Shown here piece by piece: positions 46,247 to 55,075 of a DNA stretch of 64,000 bases. Location of the stretch: positions 1 through 64,000 of the forward strand of contig NZ_JAVTWB010000107.1 of NCBI RefSeq assembly GCF_032229525.1. The letters run 5' to 3'. A program made the position numbers and the translations under genes. The notes beneath the pieces were generated by a model. That model did no database searches. It was given only the letters and a program-made list of their open reading frames with translations, and was not told the DNA's origin. Each line of letters opens with the position of its first letter. The first letter of the stretch is position 1. The stretch comes from Accumulibacter sp032229525. Its GTDB lineage: Bacteria > Pseudomonadota > Gammaproteobacteria > Burkholderiales > Rhodocyclaceae.

Positions 46247-47428
46247 TCAGGCACGTTCAAAAATCACCGCAATACCCTGGCCACCACCAATGCACATGGT
46301 AACCAGCGCGTACTTGCCGCCGATGCGCTGCAGCTCGTAGATCGCCTTGGTGGCAATGAAAGCGCCGGAGCAGCCAACCGGGTGACCGAGGGCAATCGCG
46401 CCGCCGTTCGGGTTGGTCTTGACCGGATCGAGGCCGAGAGCCTTGTTGACCGCGATCGCCTGCGCAGCGAAGGCTTCATTGGATTCGACCACATCCATCT
46501 GGTCGAGCGTCAGGCCGGCTTTCTTCAGTGCCAGCTTGGTCGCCGGGATCGGGCCTTCACCCATGATCTCGTTCGGCACGCCAGCAACGGCGTAGGAAAC
46601 CAGGCGAGCGATTGGCTTCTGACCGGCCGCCGCTGCGACATCGGCAGCGGCCAGCACCATGAAAGCGGCGCCGTCGTTGATGCCCGAGGCGTTACCGGCG
46701 GTAACCGTTCCGTCCTTGATGAAAGCCGGCTTCATCTTGCCCAGGGTTTCCATCGTCGTCGAGGACTTGACGTGCTCGTCGGTGTCGAAAATGACCTCGC
46801 CTTTGCGCGTCTTCATGACGATCGGCACGATCTGCGACTTGAAGCGGCCTTCGGCGATGGCAGCGGTGGCGCGGCGGTGCGATTCGACGGAAAGCGCATC
46901 CTGCTCTTCACGGCTAATGTCCCATTTCTTGGCCAGGTTCTCGGCAGTCACACCCATGTGACCGACACCAAAGGGATCGTTGAGCGTCGCGACCATCATG
47001 TCGATGGCCTTGGCGTCACCCATACGGGCGCCCGAGCGCATCGCCGGCAGCATGTAAGAGCCACGCGACATGACCTCGACACCCCCGCCGACACCATAGT
47101 CCGAGTCGCCGAGCCGGATGTTCTGAGCACTGGTCACAATCGCCTGCAGTCCCGAGGCGCACAGGCGATTGACCGCCATCGCCACCGAGTCCATCGGCAA
47201 GCCCGCCTGAATCGCGGCGACGCGAGCAACGTAGGCAAAGCGCGCATCGGTCGGGATGCAGTTACCGACGGTGACGTAGTTGATCTGCTGCGGATCGACA
47301 CCTGAGCGGGCGATCGATTCTTTCATCACCGCGCCGGCCAGTTCATGCGGTTCCATGTTGGCGAGGGAACCACCGAAGGTGCCAATGGCCGAACGGGCTG
47401 CGCTTAGTACAACGACTTCTCTGCTCAT
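46247..47428 (-). CDS. phaA: Acetyl-CoA C-acetyltransferase (beta-ketothiolase)
   Basis: A 393-residue thiolase joining two acetyl-CoA to acetoacetyl-CoA. Active-site residues: C90 (RLCASGLQ), the His in LGHPVGCSG and the C-terminal Cys in MCIGGGQG. The length and sequence fit biosynthetic thiolases such as PhaA. PHA synthesis is the likely role in this organism, but a catabolic thiolase cannot be excluded because no phaB or phaC is beside it. Confidence 0.92.
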   Translation of the reverse strand: MSREVVVLSAARSAIGTFGGSLANMEPHELAGAVMKESIARSGVDPQQINYVTVGNCIPTDARFAYVARVAAIQAGLPMDSVAMAVNRLCASGLQAIVTSAQNIRLGDSDYGVGGGVEVMSRGSYMLPAMRSGARMGDAKAIDMMVATLNDPFGVGHMGVTAENLAKKWDISREEQDALSVESHRRATAAIAEGRFKSQIVPIVMKTRKGEVIFDTDEHVKSSTTMETLGKMKPAFIKDGTVTAGNASGINDGAAFMVLAAADVAAAAGQKPIARLVSYAVAGVPNEIMGEGPIPATKLALKKAGLTLDQMDVVESNEAFAAQAIAVNKALGLDPVKTNPNGGAIALGHPVGCSGAFIATKAIYELQRIGGKYALVTMCIGGGQGIAVIFERA

Positions 47429-47452
47429 GAAGAAACTCCTGTAATTAATCGA

Positions 47453-48379
47453 TCAACCGCCTACCAGACTGGCAAGCCCCAACAAAAGCAACAACAACAA
47501 CCACACTACGAGTGCTCGCCAAACCAGACCTACGGCACTCTCCATGAAGTCAACATCCGCTTCATCACCGCTACCGATCTCTGCCCGGTCGGCGATCTCG
47601 CCGGCTTCGAGTACCGGCCTGCCCAAGCGAACCCCAAGTGCCCCAGCGCCGCTGGCCAGCACGATCCCCAAAGCATCATCCGGCCACTTCTCGGCCTGGG
47701 TACGCCAGCAATAAAGAGCATCCTCAAAATTGCCAACGACCGAGAAACTGGCTGCCGTTACCCGCGCAGGCAGCCAGTCAATAATAGCAAAGCTTCGCCT
47801 TGCGAAGCTCCCGAAGTCACCATACTCCGGGTCGTCGCGTCGACCCCAGGCATCGGCAAAGAAAGCGCTGGCGCGATACAGGACCGCGCCACAAGGGCCT
47901 GGCAACAGAAGAAAACACAGCAGCACGCCGAATACGTGGCGATGCGACGCGCAAAGGGCCTCCTCGATGGCCAGTCGGGCAACATCGGAGGAGGAAAGAC
48001 CCTCGGCCGGATGGCCGCGCCACTCGGCAAGCAGTGCACGCGCACGTACGACCTCGCCCATGCGAAGCGCCAGCCGAATGTCAGTATAATGGTGACTGAA
48101 CTGTCGGAAACCCATCGTCAGGTAGAGAACGAACACGTTCCAGATCCAGGCGAGGAGCGGGTTGAGGTAGGCCAGCACCGCAGCGATGGCGCCGGTAACG
48201 AGCACCAGCCCGCCGACGCCAATCAGCCAGGCGATGATTCCATGCTGGCGCCCTCCCGCGTTTAGGCGGCTCTCGAGGAAGCTGGACAGTCGAGCTAGCG
48301 GCACATGGACAAATCGACGGTAAGGTAGCGGCCGTAGCTGCTCCAGCAGCAGAACGGCAAGCAGGGAAAAGAGGCTCAT
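47453..48379 (-). CDS. CobD/CbiB-like integral membrane protein
   Basis: A 308-residue membrane protein with about five helices. The start MSLFSLLAVLLLEQLRPLPYRR, the RQFSHHYTDIRLALRMGE segment, and the CobD-like FAIIDWLPARVTAASFSVVGNFEDALYCWR put it in the CobD/CbiB superfamily. The divergent family in Betaproteobacteria may not make cobinamide; no other cobalamin genes are nearby. It is 24 bp upstream of phaA on the same strand. Confidence 0.72.
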   Translation of the reverse strand: MSLFSLLAVLLLEQLRPLPYRRFVHVPLARLSSFLESRLNAGGRQHGIIAWLIGVGGLVLVTGAIAAVLAYLNPLLAWIWNVFVLYLTMGFRQFSHHYTDIRLALRMGEVVRARALLAEWRGHPAEGLSSSDVARLAIEEALCASHRHVFGVLLCFLLLPGPCGAVLYRASAFFADAWGRRDDPEYGDFGSFARRSFAIIDWLPARVTAASFSVVGNFEDALYCWRTQAEKWPDDALGIVLASGAGALGVRLGRPVLEAGEIADRAEIGSGDEADVDFMESAVGLVWRALVVWLLLLLLLGLASLVGG

Positions 48380-48529
48380 CCCGACGTCCTGCTTGAGGGG
48401 CGCGGTGGGTGTTTGATGGTTCGCACTCACTCATTGGTCAATCGGGCACCATACCATAGTTCACCGGGGCTTGCAGGACGTGCCCCTCTGTCGCGAGCTG
48501 GCTCTGGCGCTTGTAGGAAGCTTTTCAGA

Positions 48530-48997
48530 ATGGAACTGTCGTCGGTATTCAGCAAGACTGCGAAGGGTTTCGAGGAGATCTCGACGCGAGCCCATCGTCT
48601 GCCCTCACGAGTGCGCGCAATGCTGATCATGATTGACGGCCAGCGCACGGGGAACCAGTTGCTGGCGCTCAGCACGTCGACTGTGGACGGGAAGAAGCAT
48701 CTCGCAGCACTACTGGATGGTGGCTTCGTCCGGGTACAGTTGACGTCGACCAGCGCAAACGCTGACCGACCGGCGTTACCAGACGAGGATATCAGTCTCG
48801 CCAAGAGCTATGTGATCCGCAGTTTGCACGAGTTGCTGGGTGCTAACGCGCATGGACTGGCGGCAGAGATTGATAAAACGACCACGCCGGACGAACTGCG
48901 GCAGCATTTCGGCAAGCTGCAAGCCGCACTTGGCGCTGCTGCCGACCAGAAAAAAGCGGCACAATTCCTCGAAAAAGTGGCGCTGGTACTCGATTAA
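48530..48997 (+). CDS. Uncharacterised protein
   Basis: A 155-residue soluble protein of unknown function, starting MELSSVFSKTAKGFEEISTRAHRL with AGGAAG upstream. The N-terminal half is consistent with a winged-helix-like fold (SRVRAMLIMIDGQRTGNQLL, HLAALLDGGFVRV), and the C-terminal half is helical and charged. It ends convergent with the NUDIX gene (4-nt overlap). I do not recognise a family. Confidence 0.6.
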   Translation: MELSSVFSKTAKGFEEISTRAHRLPSRVRAMLIMIDGQRTGNQLLALSTSTVDGKKHLAALLDGGFVRVQLTSTSANADRPALPDEDISLAKSYVIRSLHELLGANAHGLAAEIDKTTTPDELRQHFGKLQAALGAAADQKKAAQFLEKVALVLD

Positions 48998-49638
48998 CGA
49001 GAGGCGATCTCAAGAGCTCGGTAGAGGGACATGATGATCCCGGCCGTTGCGCCCCAGATGAAGTAATCACCGTAAGGCATTGCGTAATAGTGACGCAGCT
49101 TGCCACGGTAATGAAGCGAGTGCTGCTGGTGGTTGGCCGGATCCATCAGGAACGACAGGGGAACCTCGAACGCCTCGGCGACTTCGAATGCGTCGAGGCA
49201 CAGGTCAAACGGTGGTGTCACCATGGCCACGACCGGTGTGACACGAAACCCGGTACTGGTACGGTATTCAGGCAGGTAGCCGACAATTTCCACGTTCGCT
49301 GGTGACAAGCCGATCTCCTCAGCCGTCTCGCGCAGGGCCGTATGGGCCGGCGACGAGTCCGCTGACTCGCAACGGCCTCCCGGAAAACTGATCTGCCCCG
49401 GGTGATCTTTCAAATGCGCCGTACGCTGGGTCAGCAGTACGGTTGGCTCACCCATGCGCTGCACGATCGGGAAGAGCACCGCCGCCGGCATCAGTTCCTC
49501 GTCCCCGACCCCGTCTTCGAGCACGAAGGAAGCAGGTGATGGCTCGGCCAGCAAAACCTGTCGCAGAAGATCGAGATCGACAGCGCTGCTGGCAGCGGCT
49601 GGCGGCGGACCCGACAGAGCTTCAGCTGCTGACGACAC
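48994..49638 (-). CDS. NUDIX CoA pyrophosphatase (NudL-like)
   Basis: A 214-residue hydrolase. The Nudix box lies around QISFPGGRCESAD and ALRETAEEIGL, together with the UPF0035-type CoA motif LLTQRTAHLKDHPGQISFPGG. This group cleaves CoA to 4'-phosphopantetheine and 3',5'-ADP. I prefer the GTG at 49638, which has GGAAGG at the right distance and overlaps the small upstream gene by 17 nt. An ATG 27 nt upstream lacks a ribosome binding site. Confidence 0.85.
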   Translation of the reverse strand: MSSAAEALSGPPPAAASSAVDLDLLRQVLLAEPSPASFVLEDGVGDEELMPAAVLFPIVQRMGEPTVLLTQRTAHLKDHPGQISFPGGRCESADSSPAHTALRETAEEIGLSPANVEIVGYLPEYRTSTGFRVTPVVAMVTPPFDLCLDAFEVAEAFEVPLSFLMDPANHQQHSLHYRGKLRHYYAMPYGDYFIWGATAGIIMSLYRALEIASR

Positions 49639-49888
49639 AGTCGCCTTCCTTCTCGATCTCTGCATGGACTGCGGCAAGGGCGTCGCGCAGTGTCTCGTCG
49701 GGCAGGGCATTGATCGTGGTGGCCACCAGATCTGCCGACTTCACCGCGCCGAGCGGCAGAAGACGGCTGTCCAGAGACGCAATCAGTGCGGCAGTCGCGC
49801 CGACCACCTGGAGCAGCGACTGCCGCTCACCCATCAGAATATCGAGCTCGCGGCTCAACATGCTCACTCTTTCGCTGTGCTGACGCAT
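49622..49888 (-). CDS. Small uncharacterised helical protein
   Basis: An 88-residue protein with AGGAG 8 nt before its ATG. The sequence is helical throughout (MLSRELDILMGERQSLLQVVGATAALIASLD), with a heptad-like N-half. It is tightly coupled to the NUDIX gene, whose start lies inside it. Function is unknown. Confidence 0.6.
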   Translation of the reverse strand: MRQHSERVSMLSRELDILMGERQSLLQVVGATAALIASLDSRLLPLGAVKSADLVATTINALPDETLRDALAAVHAEIEKEGDCVVSS

Positions 49889-49899
49889 GATAACTACTC

Positions 49900-50583
49900 C
49901 TAGTAGCGCTTCCTGAGGGTCATTGTCTGACCATCACGCTGCATCTCCAAACGGTTCAAGAACGTCATCCCGAGCAAGGCGACCGGCATGTCCTGTTGGT
50001 GTACCAAGGCATCCACACCATGCACGACAATCTCGCCGACACGTACGGTATCGAGTTTGACGCGGGAGACCGCCGCTACACCATTGGCCGTGTTGACCAT
50101 CCCCGGCTGCCCTTTGCTGGCATCAATGCCGACCCGGCGCGCATCGCTCGCGCCTAGCGAAACCATGGTGGCACCGGTGTCGACCAGAAAGCGAACAGTC
50201 GTTCCGTTGACGTTTCCGGTGGTCACGAAATGACCACTCCCGTCAGCGGTCAATACCGCCCGACCGCCGCCCGGCTCTGAAGCCTGCGAGACGACGTTCT
50301 GACCGACACGCAGCACACGTTTCTTTCCTTGCGTCTCGATGGTCGCCGTATCACCGCCGACCGATAGCACTCTGACGCCTTCGGTGGTTTCTGTGCCAAC
50401 TACCACCGTTCGTGGTGCGCCGCCGTCGATGCTGAGCAAGGCCTTGCCTGGAAACACGCCCGCCAACCCGACGTCGACTGCGTCGACTGACGCGCAAACA
50501 AGCACCAAGCTCAGTGCCATAGCCTGCCGACACCGTGCGCAGCTACGCTGCCCGTCAACTCTCGCGAAACACCAACGGCTCAT
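49900..50583 (-). CDS. Retropepsin-like aspartic protease, TIGR02281 type
   Basis: A 227-residue protein. A hydrophobic segment (residues about 22-37) acts as signal or anchor. An N-terminal beta region (VGGDTATIETQGKKRVLRVGQ) follows, and then a clan AA protease domain with the catalytic DTG in FLVDTGATMVSLG and a downstream ALLGMTFL. Single-domain members act as dimers in the periplasm. The substrate is unknown. It ends 11 bp before the small helical gene. Confidence 0.85.
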   Translation of the reverse strand: MSRWCFARVDGQRSCARCRQAMALSLVLVCASVDAVDVGLAGVFPGKALLSIDGGAPRTVVVGTETTEGVRVLSVGGDTATIETQGKKRVLRVGQNVVSQASEPGGGRAVLTADGSGHFVTTGNVNGTTVRFLVDTGATMVSLGASDARRVGIDASKGQPGMVNTANGVAAVSRVKLDTVRVGEIVVHGVDALVHQQDMPVALLGMTFLNRLEMQRDGQTMTLRKRY

Positions 50584-50903
50584 TCCGCCCCCTTCCCTTG
50601 CCTCCCGCATCTAGCCATGAGAAGTTCAATGGATCAAGGCATTCTGCCACGTTTCACCAGCGATGCCCGCTTCTCAGCGTAGCGCCGCCTGACGAAAGAC
50701 GCTGCGCTCGACAAGCCAAGCCAATCAGGCGGGATGAGGATCCAGGGAGAAGGACCGGTACGCCTGTGTCAGACAGGCACACTGGCCGCAAGGCGCTTTC
50801 AGTAAGCCGCCGTCAGCCTACGTGGCCGATGCTCCCCCGGATGTCGCTGAAGCTGCAGGTATGGTGCAGGCAAATCCGCTGTGCCGCGCCGGGCGCGCGG
50901 CGA
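50584..50903. other. Intergenic region between protease and usp
   Basis: About 320 bp. No gene, promoter pair or repeat could be supported. Confidence 0.4.
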
Positions 50904-51347
50904 TCAGCGAAAGACGAGAACGGGGATTTTCGAGTGAGTGAGGACCTTGTGGGTTTCACTACCCAGCAGCAGTGCGCTGATCCCGCGACGGCCGTGCGAA
51001 GCCATGAAGATCAGATCGCAGCCCGATTGAGTCGCACCATCAATGATCGCCTGATAGGGGATGTCACTGGTCAGGGACAGTTTATCCACCTTGACGCCAG
51101 CGTTCTGGCACAGTTCGACGACGAAGTCGAGAACCTGTTGGGCCTGCTGCTCGGCCAATTCGGCGAACTTCTCGGGTGTCGTCGGATCGATCAGGGCGCC
51201 TTCGCCGTAGTAGCTGACCGGGTACTCCGGTTTGGCGAAGAACGCCGTAATGCGTGCACCTGCCTCCTTGGCGAACGAGACCGCGCGGCGCGCCGTTTCC
51301 TTCGAAAGATCGGAACCGTCGACAGGAACAAGAATGTGCTTGAACAT
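50904..51347 (-). CDS. Universal stress protein
   Basis: A 147-residue UspA-fold protein. The start MFKHILVPVDGSDLS and the ATP-binding pattern MASHGRRGISALLLGSETHK (G-x2-G-x9-G-S) are present, so it probably binds ATP. GAAGGAG precedes the ATG. It sits under an FNR-type class II promoter (51406-51419), so expression should rise without oxygen. Confidence 0.93.
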   Translation of the reverse strand: MFKHILVPVDGSDLSKETARRAVSFAKEAGARITAFFAKPEYPVSYYGEGALIDPTTPEKFAELAEQQAQQVLDFVVELCQNAGVKVDKLSLTSDIPYQAIIDGATQSGCDLIFMASHGRRGISALLLGSETHKVLTHSKIPVLVFR

Positions 51348-51377
51348 GGTGTCTCCTTCACATGATGCTAGGGACCA

Positions 51378-51419
51378 ACTATAGATACGAAGCATCCCAT
51401 TGATCTTGATTAAAATCAA
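51378..51419 (-). promoter_or_regulatory. FNR box and -10 of the usp gene
   Basis: Perfect FNR site TTGAT-TAAA-ATCAA at 51406-51419. On the minus strand the -10 TATAGT is at 51383-51378, placing the start at 51371. The box centre is then exactly at -41.5, the class II activator position. Confidence 0.8.
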
Positions 51420-51680
51420 ACTACCGACGGGGCGGCGGGCAAGGCCGCTGACCACACGGCGTCACCGAGTCTCGCTTGAAGGCCAAAGCTGGAGCGACAC
51501 CCTGGGACAGCCACGCCCGCTTACGCTTGAGAAATATCATTAAGTGGCGACAGGACTTCTTCGCCAAACCACCGCCCAAGGTCGGGCAATAGGCTCGGCT
51601 GCAGAAGCAGAGTGCCGTGACCGTCATTTTCTTGCTGGCAAACCGTGCGCTTCCCGCACGATCTATTCATGAGTTTCGTT

Positions 51681-51722
51681 TTGATGTCGATCAACGCTCA
51701 AGGTTTAGCGGCGACTGACAAT
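51681..51722 (+). promoter_or_regulatory. FNR/DNR box and -10 of the hemerythrin operon
   Basis: Perfect site TTGAT-GTCG-ATCAA at 51681-51694 and GACAAT at 51717-51722. The inferred start near 51729 puts the box centre at -41.5. DNR/NnrR-type regulators recognise the same sequence. Confidence 0.75.
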
Positions 51723-51749
51723 GGCGACACTAATTCGGTGAGGTGATTC

Positions 51750-52211
51750 ATGCACGCGATCACGGACTTCATGAGCGATGATCATCGGTCTTGCGACGAC
51801 TTTCTGGCAGCAGTCGAGCAGGCCGTGGCAAACGGCGCCTGGGAACTGGCCCAGACCGGGTTTGCTCGCTTTCGCGACGCTCTGCTCAATCATTTCACCG
51901 CCGAAGAGTCCGTTCTCTTCCCCGCCTTTGAACAGCGAACCGGTATGTATCTTGGGCCCACGCAAGTCATGCGCGGAGAACATGCGCAGATGCGGCAGCT
52001 GCTCGCCGCCGCCGAATCGGCGCTGGCCGAGCATGATGGCCACGAGTACGTCGGCCACGCGGAAACGCTGTTGATCATGATGCAGCAGCACAACGTCAAG
52101 GAGGAAAACGTCCTCTATCCGATGTGCGACCAACAACTGGCCGACCAGGTCGAGACCTTGCTGCCGCAACTGCAGGGGCAACTCACCGGTAACGAGAAGG
52201 CCCCGGCATGA
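51750..52211 (+). CDS. Hemerythrin-domain protein
   Basis: A 153-residue four-helix protein. The di-iron ligands are visible as the His near DDHRSCDD, HFTAEESVLFPAFE, HAQMRQLL and HNVKEENVLYP (H/HxxxE/HxxxD-E pattern). Bacterial hemerythrins bind O2 or NO or sense redox state. It starts an operon with DUF2249 (4-nt overlap) under an FNR-type promoter. Confidence 0.9.
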   Translation: MHAITDFMSDDHRSCDDFLAAVEQAVANGAWELAQTGFARFRDALLNHFTAEESVLFPAFEQRTGMYLGPTQVMRGEHAQMRQLLAAAESALAEHDGHEYVGHAETLLIMMQQHNVKEENVLYPMCDQQLADQVETLLPQLQGQLTGNEKAPA

Positions 52212-52444
52212 CGCAGGACAAGGCCGATATCGTCCTGGATGCCCGCGGCCTTGAGCCACCGGAGCCGATGGTGCTCACCATGGAAGCACTCGATCGCCTC
52301 GGTCAGTCGGAGAAACTTCTCGTTCTCCTTCCTCGCGAGCCTTACCCGCTCTACCGGGCGCTTGAACTGAACGGCTTTTCCTGGCAGACCGAGTTCCAGT
52401 CGGACGGCACGGTGGAAGTGCTGATACGGCATCAAACACGGTAA
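52208..52444 (+). CDS. DUF2249 protein
   Basis: A 78-residue DUF2249 domain: the start VLDARGLEPPEPMVLTMEALDRL, the central LLVLLPREPYPLYRALELNGF and the end FQSDGTVEVLI are typical. The family often accompanies hemerythrin and denitrification genes, but its role is unknown. It overlaps genes on both sides, by 4 nt and 1 nt. Confidence 0.85.
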   Translation: MTQDKADIVLDARGLEPPEPMVLTMEALDRLGQSEKLLVLLPREPYPLYRALELNGFSWQTEFQSDGTVEVLIRHQTR

Positions 52445-53754
52445 TGCAGGCCCTGTTATCGTTCGACCAGGCACCTCCGTTTGCCGCTCCGCTCCGCTTT
52501 TTCATCACCGCGCCACTATTTGCCATCCTCGGCGCCCTGCTCCTGCTGTGGACCGGTCCGGATTTGTTTGCCTCGCGCTGGACGGGTTCGGCGCTGGCGC
52601 TGACGCATCTGATCACCGTCGGATTCATGTTGCAGGTGATGCTCGGCGCAATGCTCCAGATTCTCCCGGTGGTGGCTGGAGCGAACATCTCGCGACCGCT
52701 GTTGATAGCCACACTGGTCCACCTGGCCATCGCCATCGGGGCGCTATTGCTGGCCGCGGGCTTTCTGAGCTATCAGCCCCTTGCTTTCAGGCTGGCCGCA
52801 CTCGCTATCGGCAGCGGCGTAGCGCTCTTCATTGTCGCAGCCGGCCACGCCTTGTGGAGCGTTTCGTCGACCAATCCGACCATTCGCGGCCTGAAATTGG
52901 CGTTGATCGGATTGAGTGTGACGGTCTGCCTCGGCATGCTGCTGGCCATATCCCTGGACGGATCGCTCCAGCTGCCGCTAATGCAACTGACGTCGATTCA
53001 CCTTGGCTGGGGCTTCTTCGGCTGGAGCGTCGTTCTGGTCGCAGCGGTCGCTTTCGTGGTCGTGCCGATGTTCCAGATGACCCCGGCCTACCCTGAATGG
53101 TTTGGGCGTTATTTCTCCTGGTCTGTGCTTACTCTTCTGTCCTTGTGGAGCATCGCTGACACCGCCGGCTGGCAATGGCCTGCCACCGTACTGGTCGGCG
53201 CGGCAGTGCTGACAGTTGCCATCTTCGCCGCGCTGACGCTGCGCCTGCAAAGCCGCAGCAAGCGCGCCCGCTTCGACGCGACCCAGCACTACTGGCGTCT
53301 GGCAATGTTGTGCACACTCACCGCCTGCGCCCTGTGGCTCGCCGCTCGCAGCGTGCCAGCGCTCGCCGAACGTCCCGAGTGGCCGTTGCTGTGCGGCGTC
53401 CTGGCTTTGTTTGGCGGCTTCATGTCGGTGATGATCGGCATGCTCTACAAGGTCGTCCCCTTTCTCGTCTGGTCACATCTGCAGAACCTCGCTCGCGGGC
53501 GAATGATGGCGCCGAACATGAACAAGGTGATCGCCGGACAGCAGGTCGACCGGCAGATGTACGCACATTTCGCGGCTCTGGTACTGCTACTGGCGGCGAC
53601 AATTTGGCCCATCTTGTTCACCTATCCCGCCGGATTGGCGCTGCTGCTGGCCAACGCATGGCTACTGCGCAACCTGCTCGGCGCCCTCTCGTTCTACCGG
53701 CACCACCGGCTGAAGATCGCAGCGCTGGCTCCAGCTGTGGCAATGGAGCGGTGA
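52444..53754 (+). CDS. Twelve-TM membrane protein, distantly NnrS/haem-copper-oxidase-like
   Basis: A 436-residue protein with about 12 transmembrane helices. Segments such as ALTHLITVGFMLQVMLGAMLQILPVVAG and HLGWGFFGWSVVLV carry histidines in helices. They recall haem-copper oxidase subunit I-like and NnrS proteins, but no clear metal-site pattern is seen. It is the third gene of the hemerythrin-DUF2249 operon. A role in nitric oxide or respiratory defence is inferred from context. Confidence 0.65.
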   Translation: MQALLSFDQAPPFAAPLRFFITAPLFAILGALLLLWTGPDLFASRWTGSALALTHLITVGFMLQVMLGAMLQILPVVAGANISRPLLIATLVHLAIAIGALLLAAGFLSYQPLAFRLAALAIGSGVALFIVAAGHALWSVSSTNPTIRGLKLALIGLSVTVCLGMLLAISLDGSLQLPLMQLTSIHLGWGFFGWSVVLVAAVAFVVVPMFQMTPAYPEWFGRYFSWSVLTLLSLWSIADTAGWQWPATVLVGAAVLTVAIFAALTLRLQSRSKRARFDATQHYWRLAMLCTLTACALWLAARSVPALAERPEWPLLCGVLALFGGFMSVMIGMLYKVVPFLVWSHLQNLARGRMMAPNMNKVIAGQQVDRQMYAHFAALVLLLAATIWPILFTYPAGLALLLANAWLLRNLLGALSFYRHHRLKIAALAPAVAMER

Positions 53755-53892
53755 GAACCAAGCCACGCTCGATTGATGCTTTCCCGTACGCGAGGTCGGC
53801 GTTACGCTGAATGCGCCAGAACAGCCGGACGGGAGCGGCGGGCGGATTTCATCGCCAGCTTTGCGTCAACGAGCCCTCAGACGAAGGTCACG

Positions 53893-54285
53893 ATGATTTA
53901 CCTGATGTTGAAATACCTGCACGTAGGCACTGTCGTTCTCAGCGGCGCCGGCTTCTTCCTGCGCGGTCTCTGGATGCTCAGGCGGTCCCCATGGCTGCAG
54001 CGACCCATGGTGAAGGTAGTACCGCACATCGTGGACACCCTCCTGCTGGCCAGTGCCATCGCCATGGCCGTGATCAGCGCCCAGTATCCGTTCGCTGTCG
54101 ACTGGCTGACCGCGAAACTGATCGGTCTGCTGGTCTACATCGGTTGCGGGACGATGGCCCTGAAACGGGGGCGCAGCCAAAGGCAGCGAGCGCTCTTCTT
54201 TGTCGCCGCCCTGGCCGCATTTGCTTACATCGTATCGGTCGCGCTAACGCGCAGCCCGCTCGGCGTGGTGGCCTGGATCAGTTGA
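53893..54285 (+). CDS. SirB2 family membrane protein
   Basis: A 130-residue protein with four transmembrane helices. MIYLMLKYLHVGTVVLSGAGFFLRGLWM and DTLLLASAIAMAV are typical of SirB2. Function is unknown despite the name from a Salmonella invasion study. It may belong to the preceding operon; it is 138 bp downstream. It ends 29 bp before the fnr end, in convergent orientation. Confidence 0.85.
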   Translation: MIYLMLKYLHVGTVVLSGAGFFLRGLWMLRRSPWLQRPMVKVVPHIVDTLLLASAIAMAVISAQYPFAVDWLTAKLIGLLVYIGCGTMALKRGRSQRQRALFFVAALAAFAYIVSVALTRSPLGVVAWIS

Positions 54286-54314
54286 AGCAGCCGTCTCCGA
54301 AGCCGTGCGAACTG

Positions 54315-55058
54315 TCAGCTACGCTGGTGCGACATGAGCTTGCGCAGGCCCGCGGTATTGAGAATCCGGATTCTTCTTTGATGAACGGAAAGCAGGCCCT
54401 CGTCCTGAAAGCGCGAGAAAGCGCGACTGACCGTTTCCAGCTTCAGGCCGAGATAGCTACCGATCTCGTCACGCGACATCCGCAGGTTGAATTCGGCCGG
54501 CGAGTAACCGCGGGCCTTGAAGCGCTGCGAGAGATTCAGGAGAAAGGCCGCCAGACGTTCCTCGGCGCGCATGGTGCCGAGCAACATCATTACCCCGTGA
54601 TCGCGAACGATTTCGCGACTCATCACCTGGTGGAAGTGATGCTGCAGGGTAGGGATTTGTCGGGACAGGCCTTCGAGGTGCGAGAAGGGAATGGCACAGA
54701 CTTCGCTGTCTTCGAGGGCTATGGCGTTGCAGGAGTGTACTTCGTTGCTGATGCCGTCGAGGCCAAGCAACTCGCCCGTCATCTGGAAACCGGTGACCTG
54801 ATCGCGACCATCTTCGATCAGCACGTCGGTCTTGAAAAAACCGCTGCGCACGGCGTAGATCGATTCGAAGCCCTGGCCGGCGCGATACAGGTAGTCACCG
54901 CGCTTGAGGCGTCTACGCGTCGAAACCAGTTCGTCCAGCTTCTTCAGTTCCTCCTGCTCCAGGCCGATCGGCAAACAGAGTTCGCGCAGATTGCAGTTCG
55001 AACAGGCGGTCTTCACGAGCTCAAACGCCAGTCTTGCCGTCGTCGCATTGGTAGACAT
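54315..55058 (-). CDS. fnr: FNR oxygen-sensing transcriptional regulator
   Basis: A 247-residue Crp/Fnr regulator with a 4Fe-4S cluster. Cluster ligands C19, C22, C28 (CSNCNLRELC) and C110 (VHSCNA) are present. A cAMP-like beta-roll, a dimer helix and a C-terminal winged helix with the FNR recognition sequence GLKLETVSRAFSRFQ follow. AAGGA supports the ATG at 55058. It is divergent from hemN, with an FNR box between them. Confidence 0.95.
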   Translation of the reverse strand: MSTNATTARLAFELVKTACSNCNLRELCLPIGLEQEELKKLDELVSTRRRLKRGDYLYRAGQGFESIYAVRSGFFKTDVLIEDGRDQVTGFQMTGELLGLDGISNEVHSCNAIALEDSEVCAIPFSHLEGLSRQIPTLQHHFHQVMSREIVRDHGVMMLLGTMRAEERLAAFLLNLSQRFKARGYSPAEFNLRMSRDEIGSYLGLKLETVSRAFSRFQDEGLLSVHQRRIRILNTAGLRKLMSHQRS

Positions 55059-55075
55059 GGGCGTCCTTTTCACTA

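Noticed and set aside
46202..47305. 367-codon plus-strand frame opposite phaA
   Set aside because: Antisense to a thiolase with all catalytic residues.
47470..47510. CAA-rich stretch as microsatellite
   Set aside because: Encodes the poly-Leu last membrane helix of the CobD-like protein on the minus strand.
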